Source of the DNA: Phytohabitans sp036906915
Lineage (GTDB): Bacteria; Actinomycetota; Actinomycetes; Mycobacteriales; Micromonosporaceae
Length of the DNA stretch: 43,511 bases
Assembly: GCF_036906915.1 (NCBI RefSeq)
Contig: NZ_JBAKHX010000071.1
Location: forward strand, 1 to 43,511
Direction of reading: 5' to 3'
Shown here one piece after another: positions 35,631-43,511 of this stretch. The notes beneath the pieces are model-generated. The model was not told the DNA's origin. It searched no databases and saw only the letters and a list, made by a program, of their open reading frames with translations. Positions within the stretch are counted from its first letter, which is position 1, and each line of letters opens with the position of its first letter. The translations under genes were made by a program, and so were the position numbers.

Positions 35631-36286
35631 AATCCGGGAGGGGTCCCGGCCGTGCGCCTGCGGGTCTTCGCTGGAGAGGCCGCAGCAGGCGACCAGGTGT
35701 AGCAAGGTGTCCTTCGCGAGACCACATTGGACAGATATGGAAGGACCTTCTTCAGAAATCCCGAGAGCGCGGCGCAGATCTTGGCGGGCGTCCGGAGCGC
35801 CGTCACAAGATCGGCGACAGACCAGATAAACGTGCAAGGATTGCGTACGGGGTGACGCCAAGGAACGGATCCCGGTCGCGCGCGGCGGACGCCTTCGCCT
35901 CAGCCGAGAAGACACTGCACGCCAACCTCGGCAAGCACGCTGGCAGCGGTCGGCGTTATAGCGCCTACAGCACCTGTGGCACCGCCACGGCCCGGCCCGC
36001 TGCCAAGTCCTGGGCAAACCACCCGCGAACGACGCACCAGCCGCGACCATCATCGCCCCGGCCCACCCCGACCAACGCCGATGTGCCGCAGGCCCGCGCG
36101 CGGCAACCACATTTGTCGTGGGTCAGCTGCGCCGCACAATTGCGAGCCTGCCGCGTATCCCGTCAAACGACAGCCACGCTGAGGAACCTCCCTCGATGTC
36201 GCCGGCAACGCCTACGATCACCGTTGTCACCGACGAGGGAGGCCCGCATGGGCAAGCGCAAGCAACCGGTGTCCTTCCACGCCTAG
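35631..36286. other. No confident gene in 656 bases
   Basis: Several frames are open but Arg/Pro/Thr-rich, and none carries a domain or a good ribosome-binding site. The end (36230-36286) has GAGGGAGG and a 12-codon frame MGKRKQPVSFHA that stops next to the start at 36287, which may be a leader peptide or chance. Confidence 0.4.
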
Positions 36287-36720
36287 GTGACGCAGCACTT
36301 CCTAGTTCCTCATCGAGGAGCTTCACTTCGACGGACCCGAGTGCAGCCAGGTGCTGCTACCAGCCGTCCGGTATACCAGTGCTGGGCTGGGGATCGGAAT
36401 CTTCTTCGACAACGACACACACGACGGAGCCGGTCGAAGAATCTCTGTTTCGATCACTCTCGACATCGAGCAGGGCAGAGTCAAGGCAGACCTGGACCAG
36501 CTTGTCGAGGCGGCCGTCTTCGCACCGCGCCACCACGTGGCATGGAAGGCCCACACCGCAGATGCCATGCGCAACACGCTCGACGACAACGCGACGTGGC
36601 TCCGCAGACTCATGCCCATCCTCCGCGGGCCCCACGCTCCTCAAGCTCCGCGTCCGCGACCGCGCCGCCGCCTTCATCCACGCGTACGACGCGGGGTTGG
36701 CCCCGCGCCGCGACACCTAA
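36287..36720 (+). pseudogene. Unknown protein with 7-bp duplication and second frameshift
   Basis: The proposed start is GTG 36287 (VTQHF). Removing 7 bases (AGTTCCT, a tandem copy at about 36304-36310) restores VTQHFLIEELHFDGPECSQV and then a clean frame: YTSAGLGIGIFFDNDTHDGA, RRISVSITLDIEQGRVKADL, DDNATWLRRLMPILRG. Near 36630 a second shift leads to TLLKLRVRDRAAAFIHAYDA and the stop at 36720. Restored, it would be about 142 residues with an alpha/beta pattern. I do not recognise a family. Confidence 0.5.
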
Positions 36721-36796
36721 CCGCCAAGCCCGGACCCTCCCAGACGTAGCCGCCGCGCGGCAGCAGCCGCCGAGCCGGCGGCTACCCGCGCAGGTG

Positions 36797-37003
36797 TCAG
36801 TCGCCTTCGGCGGGGCGGCCTTTCGGCTCCTCGGCATCGGCTGCCTTGCCAGCCTCCGGGCCGTACGGCGAGACCTGATCCGGCGGTACCGGCCGGTGCT
36901 CCTTGCCGGCGCGGCTGCCCCTGTCCGGGGGAGGACCGTCGGTCTGCTGGACCAGCCGAGTTTCGCCGCTGCGGCGCATCTCGGGCTGCTGAACGTTTGG
37001 CAT
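36797..37003 (-). CDS. Small hydrophilic protein downstream of transketolase
   Basis: The 68-residue protein (MPNVQQPEMRRSGETRLVQQ at its start) is rich in E, P, R, G and D, has no hydrophobic core, and is probably disordered. ATG 37003 has the site GAAGGTGGG before it. It lies 43 bases after the transketolase stop, on the same strand, so it is likely co-transcribed. Function unknown; a chance frame is possible but the ribosome-binding site argues for translation. Confidence 0.55.
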   Translation of the reverse strand: MPNVQQPEMRRSGETRLVQQTDGPPPDRGSRAGKEHRPVPPDQVSPYGPEAGKAADAEEPKGRPAEGD

Positions 37004-37046
37004 TGAGCCCACCTTCTTCTCTCTTCTTGTTGCTGAGGGTTTGCGG

Positions 37047-38909
37047 TCAGCGACCGTCCACCAGCTCTCGGGCGGCGTCGGCGATCGCGTCGGCGTCGAT
37101 GCCGGCCGCGTGAAGCTGCTCCCGCGGTTTCGCAGAGCCGGGCATTTGGCGGACGGCGAGTTTGCGGACCCGCGGCAGGTCGCCGCTGCCGGCGAGGGCG
37201 TCGAGTACGGCGTCGCCGAGGCCACCTTCAGGCCAGTGGTCCTCGACGGTGAGCAACCGGCCCGTCTCGCGCGCGGCCAGGCGCACGGCGGCGGCGTCGA
37301 CCGGCTTGACCGAGTACGCGTCGATCACCCGAACCGGCAGGCCCTCGGCGGTGAGCCGGTCCGCGGCCGCCAGTGCCTCGTGCACGGTGACGCCAGCGCC
37401 GATGATGGTTACCTGGTCGTCGGCCGAGGCTCGCAGCACCCGGCTGCCGCCAATCGGGAACGCCTCTCCCGGCTGGTAGATCACCGGTGTGCCACCGCGG
37501 GTCGTGCGTAGATAACTGATGCCGTTCCAGCCGGCCATGCCGGCCACCAGCGCCGCGGTCTGGTTGCCGTCGCAGGGGTAGAGCACCGTGCTGCCGTGCA
37601 CAGCCCGGAACATCGCCAGGTCTTCCAGACCCATCTGCGACGGCCCGTCCTGGCCGATCGCCACACCGGCGTGGGAACCGCACAGCCTGAGGCTGGCTCG
37701 GCTCACCGCCGCCATCCGCACGAAGTCGTACGCGCGCGTCCAGAACGCCGCGAATGTCGCCGCGTACGGCACCCAGCCGCGGACCTGCATCCCGACCGCC
37801 GCGGCCAGCATCTGCTGCTCGGCGATGTAGCACTGGAAGAAACGCTCGGGGAACGCCTCCGCGAAGTACTCGGTGCGGGTGGAGTCGGCCACCTCGCCGT
37901 CCAGCACGACCACGTCGCCGCGCGCCGCGCCCAACGACGCCAGCGCCTGACCGAACGCGGTGCGCGTAGCTACCTCCTCGCCCACACGGTATGTCGGCAG
38001 TTCCAACGCACCAGCGGGGAAGGTGTGCGGCGGAGTCGACCGGTCCGGCTGGGCCACCCGTACCGTGGCGTCGCGTACGCCGCCAAGGTGCTGGATCGCG
38101 TCGTCCGCATCCGGCAGTGGCTTGCCATGCCGACCCGGCTGGTCCTCGACCTGCGGCACGCCCCGCCCCTTCATGGTGCGGGCCAGGATCACGGCCGGTC
38201 GGCCACGCGTCGCTACCGCCTCGGCGAATCCCCGGTCGATGTCGGTAATGTCGTGCCCATCCACCTCGATCACTCGCCACCCGAAAGCGGTCATGCGCTG
38301 TGCGTAGGCGGAAAGGTCCCACTCGTGGCGGGTCGGGCCGCGCTGGCCGAGCCGGTTCACATCCACGATCGCGGTCAGGTTCTCCAGCCCAGCGGTACCG
38401 GCATGCTCGAACGCTTCCCAGACCGAGCCCTCGGCGAGTTCACCGTCACCGCACAGCACCCAGATCCGGTACGGCAGCCGGTCCAGCCGCGCCCCCGTCA
38501 GGGCCAGCCCCACGCCGATCGGCAGGCCCTGCCCGAGCGACCCGGTGGCCACGTCGACCCACGGCAGCCGGGGCGTGGGATGCCCTTCCAGGCGGCTGCT
38601 CAGGTCCCGGTACGTCAACAGCTCGTCGACCGTAATCGCCCCTGCGGCGCGCAGCATCGCGTACAGCAGGGGAGAGGCGTGGCCCTTGGAGAAGACGAGG
38701 TGGTCGTTGTGCGGGTTCCGCGGCTCGTGCACGTCGTACCGCAGGTACCGGGCCAGCAGCACGGCCATCAGGTCCGCCGCCGACATCGCCGACGTCGGGT
38801 GTCCCGAACCCGCCGCGGCGGAGCACCTCACCGAGTCGACCCGTAGCTGCTGTGCCAGCTCCACCAGCAGGTCGACGCTTACCCTTTCCTCGACACGCGT
38901 ATCGGCCAT
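37047..38909 (-). CDS. Transketolase (single-chain)
   Basis: The 620-residue protein has all transketolase parts in one chain: a start with GHPTSAMSAADLMAVLL, the ThDP motif GDGELAEGSVWEAFEHAG and then DVNRLGQ; the pyrimidine domain (DSTRTEYFAEAFPERFFQCY, IAEQQMLAAAVGM with the catalytic Glu); and a C-terminal domain (VRVIDAYSVKPVDAAAVRL). It transfers two-carbon ketol units between sugar phosphates using ThDP and Mg. The short length (620 rather than 660-700) places it in the compact transketolase type seen in archaeal-like and animal-like forms. ATG 38909 (MADTRVEERVSV) is preferred to 38942. Confidence 0.92.
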   Translation of the reverse strand: MADTRVEERVSVDLLVELAQQLRVDSVRCSAAAGSGHPTSAMSAADLMAVLLARYLRYDVHEPRNPHNDHLVFSKGHASPLLYAMLRAAGAITVDELLTYRDLSSRLEGHPTPRLPWVDVATGSLGQGLPIGVGLALTGARLDRLPYRIWVLCGDGELAEGSVWEAFEHAGTAGLENLTAIVDVNRLGQRGPTRHEWDLSAYAQRMTAFGWRVIEVDGHDITDIDRGFAEAVATRGRPAVILARTMKGRGVPQVEDQPGRHGKPLPDADDAIQHLGGVRDATVRVAQPDRSTPPHTFPAGALELPTYRVGEEVATRTAFGQALASLGAARGDVVVLDGEVADSTRTEYFAEAFPERFFQCYIAEQQMLAAAVGMQVRGWVPYAATFAAFWTRAYDFVRMAAVSRASLRLCGSHAGVAIGQDGPSQMGLEDLAMFRAVHGSTVLYPCDGNQTAALVAGMAGWNGISYLRTTRGGTPVIYQPGEAFPIGGSRVLRASADDQVTIIGAGVTVHEALAAADRLTAEGLPVRVIDAYSVKPVDAAAVRLAARETGRLLTVEDHWPEGGLGDAVLDALAGSGDLPRVRKLAVRQMPGSAKPREQLHAAGIDADAIADAARELVDGR

Positions 38910-39026
38910 GTCCGCCCGCCTACCCGCCGCCCCCGGCGGCAAACCACCTGACGTCGGCCGGCGGTGGATATGGGCATGTCAGTCTCTACCGCGAAGTATT
39001 AACTGAATGCGGTTACCATCGCCCCA

Positions 39027-39635
39027 ATGCCGGGCAATCGAGCTGTAGCGGTCTGGTCTGTCGTGGCGGGCGTCCTACTCGGTTCGGCGGACTTCATGTG
39101 GATCAAGTACCTGCCGTCGCCATGGGGTGATCTCGGCAATTCCCCGGCGATCTGGGCGGTCGCCGCGTTCTGGCTCGGCTACTGGGTGCGAGCGGGTTGG
39201 GTACGGGCTGCGACCGCCGGCGCCGCCATGCTGGTGTTGGCGGTGCCCACCTACTACCTGACGGCCACCGTGGTCCAGCAGGACGACGTGCGGATGATCT
39301 GGCAGGCCGCCGCGCAGATCTGGATGCTCTTCGGCGTACTGGCCGGGGTGATCTTCGGGATGGCTGGAACCTGGCCGATGTTGTCGGGCTACCGGGCGCT
39401 CGTTGGCACCGCCCTGCCGGGGGCGGTGCTGTGGGGCGAGGCGGCGGTGCTGCTGTACCGCGGCCAATCAGGAGATCTGTGGACGGCAGCCCTCGAGGCG
39501 GCGCTCGGCACGGCAGTGATCATGATCGTCGGGCGTTCAGCCCGGCAGCGGATGACCGCACTGGCAATGGCGGTGCCGCTGGCAATCGTCGGGTTTCTGG
39601 CCTACTACGTGGTGGGCATCGGCGGTGTGCGGTAG
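39027..39635 (+). CDS. DUF6518-like membrane protein
   Basis: The 202-residue protein has about six TM helices (AVWSVVAGVLLGSADFMWI, IWAVAAFWLGYWV, ATAGAAMLVLAVPTYYL, MLFGVLAGVIFGMAGTW, ALEAALGTAVIMIVG, MAVPLAIVGFLAYYVVGIG) and short loops. The layout, with an ADF...KYL start, a YY helix and a C-terminal YYVVG, matches a family of small actinobacterial membrane proteins that I recall as DUF6518. Role unknown. It is divergent from the transketolase gene across 117 bases. Confidence 0.75.
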   Translation: MPGNRAVAVWSVVAGVLLGSADFMWIKYLPSPWGDLGNSPAIWAVAAFWLGYWVRAGWVRAATAGAAMLVLAVPTYYLTATVVQQDDVRMIWQAAAQIWMLFGVLAGVIFGMAGTWPMLSGYRALVGTALPGAVLWGEAAVLLYRGQSGDLWTAALEAALGTAVIMIVGRSARQRMTALAMAVPLAIVGFLAYYVVGIGGVR

Positions 39636-39687
39636 CACGTGCGCGGCACGGCGGCGTCGATCCGTCGGCTGATACGGGAGCTGTTTG

Positions 39688-39945
39688 TCAGGGCAGGGCG
39701 GCTTGCACCCGTCCGTCCGCCACCCGGCTGCGCAGCAGTGGCTGGCTGGACGCGGCAGAGCCGGCCATCGGCGCGCCATCGGCCAGCCGGAACGCACTAC
39801 CGTGCCAGGGACAGACGACGCAGTCCTCGCTGGCGACGCGGGTCAGCTGGCCTTCGCCCAGCGGCCCGGTGTGGTGCCCGCAGCGCTCGACCATCACGGT
39901 CACGTCCCGCTCTGCCGGAGCTGCCTCCTTCACCCACGTCCACGA
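39688..39945 (-). pseudogene. Rieske [2Fe-2S] domain fragment
   Basis: The frame holds both cluster boxes: CGHHTGPLGEG and CVVCPWHGSAFRLADG, followed by a typical end (QPLLRSRVADGRVQAALP). The part before the first Cys is cut at the edge of the AICE genes, so it is the tail of a Rieske protein, probably truncated by the AICE junction. Confidence 0.6.
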
Positions 39946-39952
39946 CTGGACC

Positions 39953-40576
39953 ATGGCCAACTCCCCAACCGGCACGCCGGGCTGGTTCGGCTGGGCCAAC
40001 GCCGTCATCTCCGAACTGGTCCCCATCGCCGCACTGCTCACCATCCGCCGCCGCAAACGCTCCGGCGGACCGATCCTCTACCCGATGGCGCTACTGATCG
40101 CCGCTGCCGGTCTGTCCCTGGCCGCACAACTCGGCGTCGCCGTCGGACACGTCGGCCCCTCCGGCTGGCTCCTATCCGCCGTCCCCGCCATCGCCTTCAT
40201 GGCCCTGGTCAAGTTGGTCCTCGCACCGGTCAAGGCCTCCACACCGGACACCAACACCACCGAGGTCGCCTCAACCAAACCCACCTCCATCACGATCCCG
40301 GCTGACGACATTCCGGTCGCTGCGCCGGCCGTCACCGAACCGGCCACTCCCGTAGACGGGTTCGCGCCGGAGGTGCCCATGCACTTGATCCCGACCGCCC
40401 GGTTCGCGGTCGTCAACCACGAGCAGACCACCGGCCAGGCCATCACCGCCGACGAGCTCGCCGCCCGCCTGAGCATCACCCCGGCCACCGCCGGACAGCT
40501 CCTGGCCACCATCAACCCACCCGCCACGCTGCCGGCACGCATCAACGGCGCCCCAATCGGGGGTGAACCGCGGTGA
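39953..40576 (+). CDS. SpdB-like AICE membrane protein
   Basis: The 207-residue protein has a short polar start (MANSPTGTPGWFGWANAVIS), two or three TM helices (ELVPIAALLTI, YPMALLIAAAGLSLAAQLGV, WLLSAVPAIAFMALVKLVL) and a hydrophilic Thr/Pro-rich C-terminus ending in an HTH-like part (ITADELAARLSITPATAGQL). This is the layout of SpdB/DUF2637-like spread proteins of AICEs and Streptomyces plasmids, thought to help plasmid spread between mycelial compartments. Its stop overlaps the next start as GTGA. Confidence 0.75.
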   Translation: MANSPTGTPGWFGWANAVISELVPIAALLTIRRRKRSGGPILYPMALLIAAAGLSLAAQLGVAVGHVGPSGWLLSAVPAIAFMALVKLVLAPVKASTPDTNTTEVASTKPTSITIPADDIPVAAPAVTEPATPVDGFAPEVPMHLIPTARFAVVNHEQTTGQAITADELAARLSITPATAGQLLATINPPATLPARINGAPIGGEPR

Positions 40577-40836
40577 CCCTCTACCTCGTCGACATCGAAC
40601 AACACACCCACACCTGCCCCGCCGACGCCGACCCCCACCCGGTCGACATCCGCCGCACCATCGTCCACATCACCGACAGCGGCCCCTGCCGGGCACCGGT
40701 CACCATCCGCCTCGCCGACACCAGCACGGTCATCCCGTGCGGCCGACACGAACCCGCCGAACGGCAATGCGGCGCCTGCCGCCCCATCGTCACCGAACGA
40801 ACCATCACCACGACCCTCGACGGGATCACCGCTTGA
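40573..40836 (+). CDS. Small AICE protein between spdB-like and rep-like genes
   Basis: The 87-residue protein is His/Thr/Cys-rich with strings such as HTHTCPADADPHPVDIRRTI, VIPCGRHEP and QCGACRP, suggesting metal binding by a small beta-rich fold. Genes of this size are common at this spot in AICEs and have no known role. GTG start and TGA stop overlap both neighbours (GTGA and TGATG), so the three genes are translationally coupled. Confidence 0.6.
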   Translation: MTLYLVDIEQHTHTCPADADPHPVDIRRTIVHITDSGPCRAPVTIRLADTSTVIPCGRHEPAERQCGACRPIVTERTITTTLDGITA

Positions 40837-41570
40837 TGGCCTCGACGCTGACCCTCGCACCCCGACCCACCACGGGCCGGGGTGCGGGAGCCTGCGCCGA
40901 AACCATCCTCCCGCCACCCGCCTACACCGCCACCGGCTCCGCCCTACTACGCGCCGGCCGCGACGACTACTTCGGCTGGCTCGACCACGTCCGCGCCGCC
41001 GCCGGCTGTACTCGACCCATCCGCCTGGTCGGCAGCATCGACAGCGTCGACCCGGCCACCGGTACCCGACTCTCCCGCCGGCACACCATCGACATGCCCG
41101 ACGCCGCCATCTACAAAGCGTGCGGCAACCGGCGCTCCCGCGTCTGCCCGGCCTGCTCCCGCACCTACCAGGCCGACGCCTACCAGCTGCTACGCGCCGG
41201 CCTGGTCGGTGGCAAAGGCGTACCTGAGACCGTCTCCAAGCACCCAGCCGTGTTCGCCACCCTCACCGCCCCGAGCTTCGGCACCGTCCACACCCGACAC
41301 GTCAAGCAACACACCTGCACCAACCGGCAGCGCTGCGACTGCCGGCCCGAACCCTGCCACGCCCGCCGCGACACCGGCCTATGCCAGCACGGGCGACCGG
41401 CCGTCTGCTGGGCACGCCACGAAGCCGGCGACGCGATCCTTGGTCAGCCCCTGTGCCTGGACTGCTACGACCACGACCACCAGGTCGTGTGGAACCTGTT
41501 CGCCGGGGAGCTGTGGCGGCGCACCAAGCAAGCCGCCGAACGGCACCTCGCCCAGCTCGCCCGCCGACGA
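40836..41570 (+). pseudogene. RepSA-like replication initiator, C-terminus lost
   Basis: The N-terminal 245 or so residues match AICE/plasmid initiators of the RepSA type: a long polar start, then CGNRRSRVCPACSRTYQADA, FATLTAPSFGTVHTRH (the HUH-like region), RRDTGLCQHGRP and LDCYDHDHQVVWNLFAGELW. Intact members are 450-600 residues, so the half with the later catalytic residues is missing. At about 41565-41575 the sequence joins the integrase tail in another frame, which implies a deletion of rep 3' end, excisionase and integrase 5' end. Confidence 0.75.
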
Positions 41571-41835
41571 CCAGGAAGTCACGCCGCACCCTCGCCCTGC
41601 CACTGCGCTGCATCGTCGCATTAAGCGATCACCACAAGCGTCACGGCGAACCGGTTGACGACTCGCTCGTGTTCGCCACCTCGAAAGGCACCGAGCTTGA
41701 CCGGCACAACGTGCTACGTGCGTTCCGACGCGTCGCCAGAGCGGCTGGCCTCAACGCCCGGCAGTGGACGCCGCGCGATTCCGCACACGTCCGCGCACGT
41801 AACGCACGCTATCCCCAAGATCAGGCCGTGCGGTC
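41571..41835 (+). pseudogene. AICE tyrosine integrase, C-terminal remnant
   Basis: The frame reads SRRTLALPLRCIVALSDHHK, then DSLVFATSKGTELDRHNVLR and AFRRVARAAGLNARQWTPRD, typical of actinobacterial integrases just before the catalytic RHxxR box. The box itself (normally LRHSFVS) is lost and frames are broken after WTPRD. The attachment-type repeat lies 1 kb downstream, the usual side for an AICE integrase. Confidence 0.75.
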
Positions 41836-42220
41836 GACGTCGTGCCGCGCACCATCGCGCAGGCCGTGTGGTCCCCACTTGGTCCCCGGGACGCCGACAC
41901 GCCCGATGACCGCAGCACACGGTTCAGGAAGTGTGAACACAGCCGGAAGTCGCACGGCAGCGACCTGGCTTGACCTGCTTCGTCACGCTGACCGCCATGT
42001 CCAGGAGCTGACCGCTGCTGACCGCCGTCACCCATCCGAACGGGCACGCAAGGGGCACGCGACTGCCAGCTTGGGAATTGGACAGAATCGGGTTGCAGCA
42101 CGGCTGCTTACCTGTTCGCGTAGGCCTAATGCGGCCTGGGCTTACCTCGGTTGACACCACCGGTGGCCCATGGATGGCCCGACGGTCCCACGCGCCTCAG
42201 CGAGACCCTAGGCTGTTTCC

Positions 42221-42799
42221 ATGTCGGCGGAGCATGGGTACATCGACCTTGATGAGCACGATCATGAGCCGGCTGGATCGAGCAGCATCACCCACAACCG
42301 CCTTGCGGCCAGACCGAAAATGGTCCCGCGTCTCGTGGCTGCCTTCGTAGCCGGCGTCGTGCTTGGCGGTATCGGCGTGAGCGAGCTGCGGAACTCACGT
42401 GAACAGCGGGACCGGACGGCTTCGGTCTTACTCGTAGCCGTCCCTGAATCAGCCGGCGGCGGGGGTTCGGATTCCAAAGGCATCGTCGAACTGGAGGGGC
42501 AACTGGCACTGATCAACGCGGGCCCCGCGCCGATCACGGTTCGTGGGGCTACCGCGCAGAGACCGGGCGTCCTGATTAGTGCCACTGGCCAGTCCCGCCT
42601 GTTACGCCCCGGTGGTACCGGACGGATCGACGTCAAGCTGCGACTTGAGTGCGCGACCGCGTTCGGGCTTGAGCCGTTGTCGATGCGGTTTTCGGTCGAG
42701 ACAGATGACAAGCAGGTAAGTGAGGTCAACTACCCCGTCGCCTTGGCGGGAAGCATCTGGCACCACGTGGCCATGCAGCCATGCGAGCGCCGGCGCTGA
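42221..42799 (+). CDS. Membrane-anchored protein of unknown family
   Basis: The 192-residue protein has a cytoplasmic start rich in acidic residues (MSAEHGYIDLDEHDHEPAGS), one TM helix (MVPRLVAAFVAGVVLGGIGV, about 35-55) and an exported beta-rich domain (VELEGQLALINAGPAPITVR, RIDVKLRLECATAFG) with two Cys residues. This single-pass type II layout with a small beta-sandwich is frequent next to AICE integrases. Role unknown. ATG 42221 is chosen; it is intact while the AICE genes around it are broken. Confidence 0.7.
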   Translation: MSAEHGYIDLDEHDHEPAGSSSITHNRLAARPKMVPRLVAAFVAGVVLGGIGVSELRNSREQRDRTASVLLVAVPESAGGGGSDSKGIVELEGQLALINAGPAPITVRGATAQRPGVLISATGQSRLLRPGGTGRIDVKLRLECATAFGLEPLSMRFSVETDDKQVSEVNYPVALAGSIWHHVAMQPCERRR

Positions 42800-42926
42800 G
42801 ACGAAATAGCGTTGGGGCCGAGAGCTGGAGCGGCAATCAACCGCACTGGTCGCTGAAGCTTGACCGACGGTCAAGCAGCGCCAAGCCAACTCCAACTTGA
42901 CTGATCTTGGTCCCCAGAACGGCGAA

Positions 42927-42955
42927 AGGGCCGACCCGATTTCCGGATCAGCCCT
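42927..42955 (-). terminator. tRNA-associated terminator hairpin, right copy
   Basis: On the minus strand a 12-bp stem with two G-T pairs and a 5-base loop is followed by TTTCG. The pairs differ from the left copy (217-244) but the helix is retained, so base changes compensate. Confidence 0.6.
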
Positions 42956-42965
42956 CTGACCTGCG

Positions 42966-42999
42966 TCGGGACGGCCGGATTCGAACCGACGACCCCTTG
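42966..42999 (-). pseudogene. tRNA-Pro 3' fragment, right copy
   Basis: The 34 bases differ from the left copy (255-288) at a single position. They hold the T-arm and acceptor 3' strand but no anticodon, so no tRNA can be made. The left copy has CCAGATT where this one has CCGGATT; this one keeps the better T-stem pairing. Confidence 0.7.
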
Positions 43000-43459
43000 T
43001 TACCAATCGCGACGATCACGGGCTTGTCATTGGTTGTTAAGACTCGGCACTGAGCTGCGCAAACGCCGCAGCCCGATGATCACCGTTCATCACTGGTTGT
43101 CGACCGTTGACGGGAATTTTCGGGGGGTAAACGGGGGGCGTGGATGGATAGCCACCGCCCCGACGGGTTCGTTCACCGCCCAGCCAGTCATCAGCACAGA
43201 CCCTCGATGGGAAACCCTGCACCAGGACCACGTTCTGAATAGCGCTCTCGGTGTGTAGGGCTGCGATCACAGTGGCGGCGGCTCGTCGAGCGGCAGGCGG
43301 TACGCCGACACATGCCACCGAAATCCGCAGCAGCCACCACGGCGAGGCCGCGAGCACTGCCGCCGGTCATCGCCACCATCGCCTGGCAGCGCCGCCTTCC
43401 CGCTCGGCGTACCGATGGCCACCAAGCACTCCCGCAGCTCGCCGCTACCTAGTGCCGCG
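43000..43459. other. No confident gene in 460 bases
   Basis: A 74-residue frame on the plus strand (43034-43258, MLRLGTELRKRRSPMITVHH) has no domain and no good ribosome-binding site. Other frames are Arg/Ala-rich. The AT-rich start (TTACCAATCGCGACG...) begins exactly where the tRNA homology ends and may be the arm of another element's attachment site. Confidence 0.4.
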
Positions 43460-43511
43460 TCACGCAACCTTGATCGTGTAATCGGGGTGGCGGATCTTGG
43501 AGTCGGGGGCG
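43460..43511 (-). CDS. Partial gene at window edge (C-terminal end)
   Basis: The last frame on the minus strand reads APDSKIRHPDYTIKVA and stops at 43460-43462. Only the 3' end is inside the window, so no family can be named. Its codon use is protein-like but the support is thin. Confidence 0.25.
   Translation of the reverse strand, partial: APDSKIRHPDYTIKVA

Larger units (their letters stand above)
42841..42999. repeat. Right copy of tRNA-associated direct repeat (att-like scar)
   Basis: This segment pairs with 134-296. The block from CGCTGAAGCTTGACCGAC through GATCTTGGTCCCCAG, the hairpin and the tRNA 3' end are shared. Similarity ends at GACCCCTTG, four bases before the anticodon, where the left copy continues. 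It lies downstream of the AICE integrase remnant, as expected for an attachment site. Confidence 0.75.

Noticed and set aside
1..43511. CRISPR array
   Set aside because: No regularly spaced repeats of 25-40 bases were seen; the only tight tandem repeat is the 15-bp coding repeat at 9340-9392.

Overview
The window is high-GC DNA from an actinomycete, most likely a member of the Micromonosporaceae or a close relative. The evidence is GTG/ATG starts with strong C/G third positions, an AfsR/SARP regulator, several Ser/Thr kinases, FHA and GrpE-type genes, and remnants of an actinomycete integrative and conjugative element (AICE). The genus is an inference from protein style, not a measured result.

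The window looks like a tRNA-associated accretion island. Both ends carry a directly repeated segment (134-296 and 42841-42999) made of the 3' part of a tRNA-Pro(GGG) gene plus a conserved terminator hairpin, as expected for attachment-site scars. Next to the right copy lies a decayed AICE (39953-41835): a SpdB-like gene, a small gene, a truncated RepSA-like initiator and the C-terminal end of a tyrosine integrase. Many other pieces are broken: two IS transposases with integrase-core folds, an IS5-type relic, a serine recombinase in two pieces, three integrase tails, and fragments of KAP NTPase, DUF1062, GAPDH, SDR, USP, LacI, GT2, Rieske and AspT-like genes.

The intact genes form islands in this debris. 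(1) 404-5319: a Uma2-type nuclease, a large AfsR-like STAND regulator (BTAD, NB-ARC, TPR) and a divergent small secreted protein. (2) 7429-17688: the most striking locus. Six genes on the minus strand, nearly all overlapping or tightly packed, encode a tail-anchored J-like protein, a Ser/Thr kinase, a GrpE-like factor, a divergent 826-residue Hsp70, a TPR-TM-OmpA-like protein and a lipoprotein. Divergent from it is a transmembrane Ser/Thr kinase with an exported domain, followed by a convergent FHA-wHTH protein. I interpret this as a membrane-associated, phosphorylation-controlled chaperone machine, different from the housekeeping dnaK operon. (3) 22098-24835: a secreted SGNH hydrolase and a Tat-exported parallel beta-helix protein, two bases apart. 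(4) 27641-31298: an overlapping two-gene unit of a ThDP-dependent decarboxylase/lyase-type enzyme and an FAD amine oxidase, closed by a strong terminator. (5) 32447-33955: a large lipoprotein. (6) 36797-39635: a one-chain transketolase with a small hydrophilic partner, and a DUF6518-like membrane protein.

The dense frameshifts in mobile and metabolic fragments contrast with the clean reading frames of these cassettes, which suggests that the cassettes are under selection while the rest decays.
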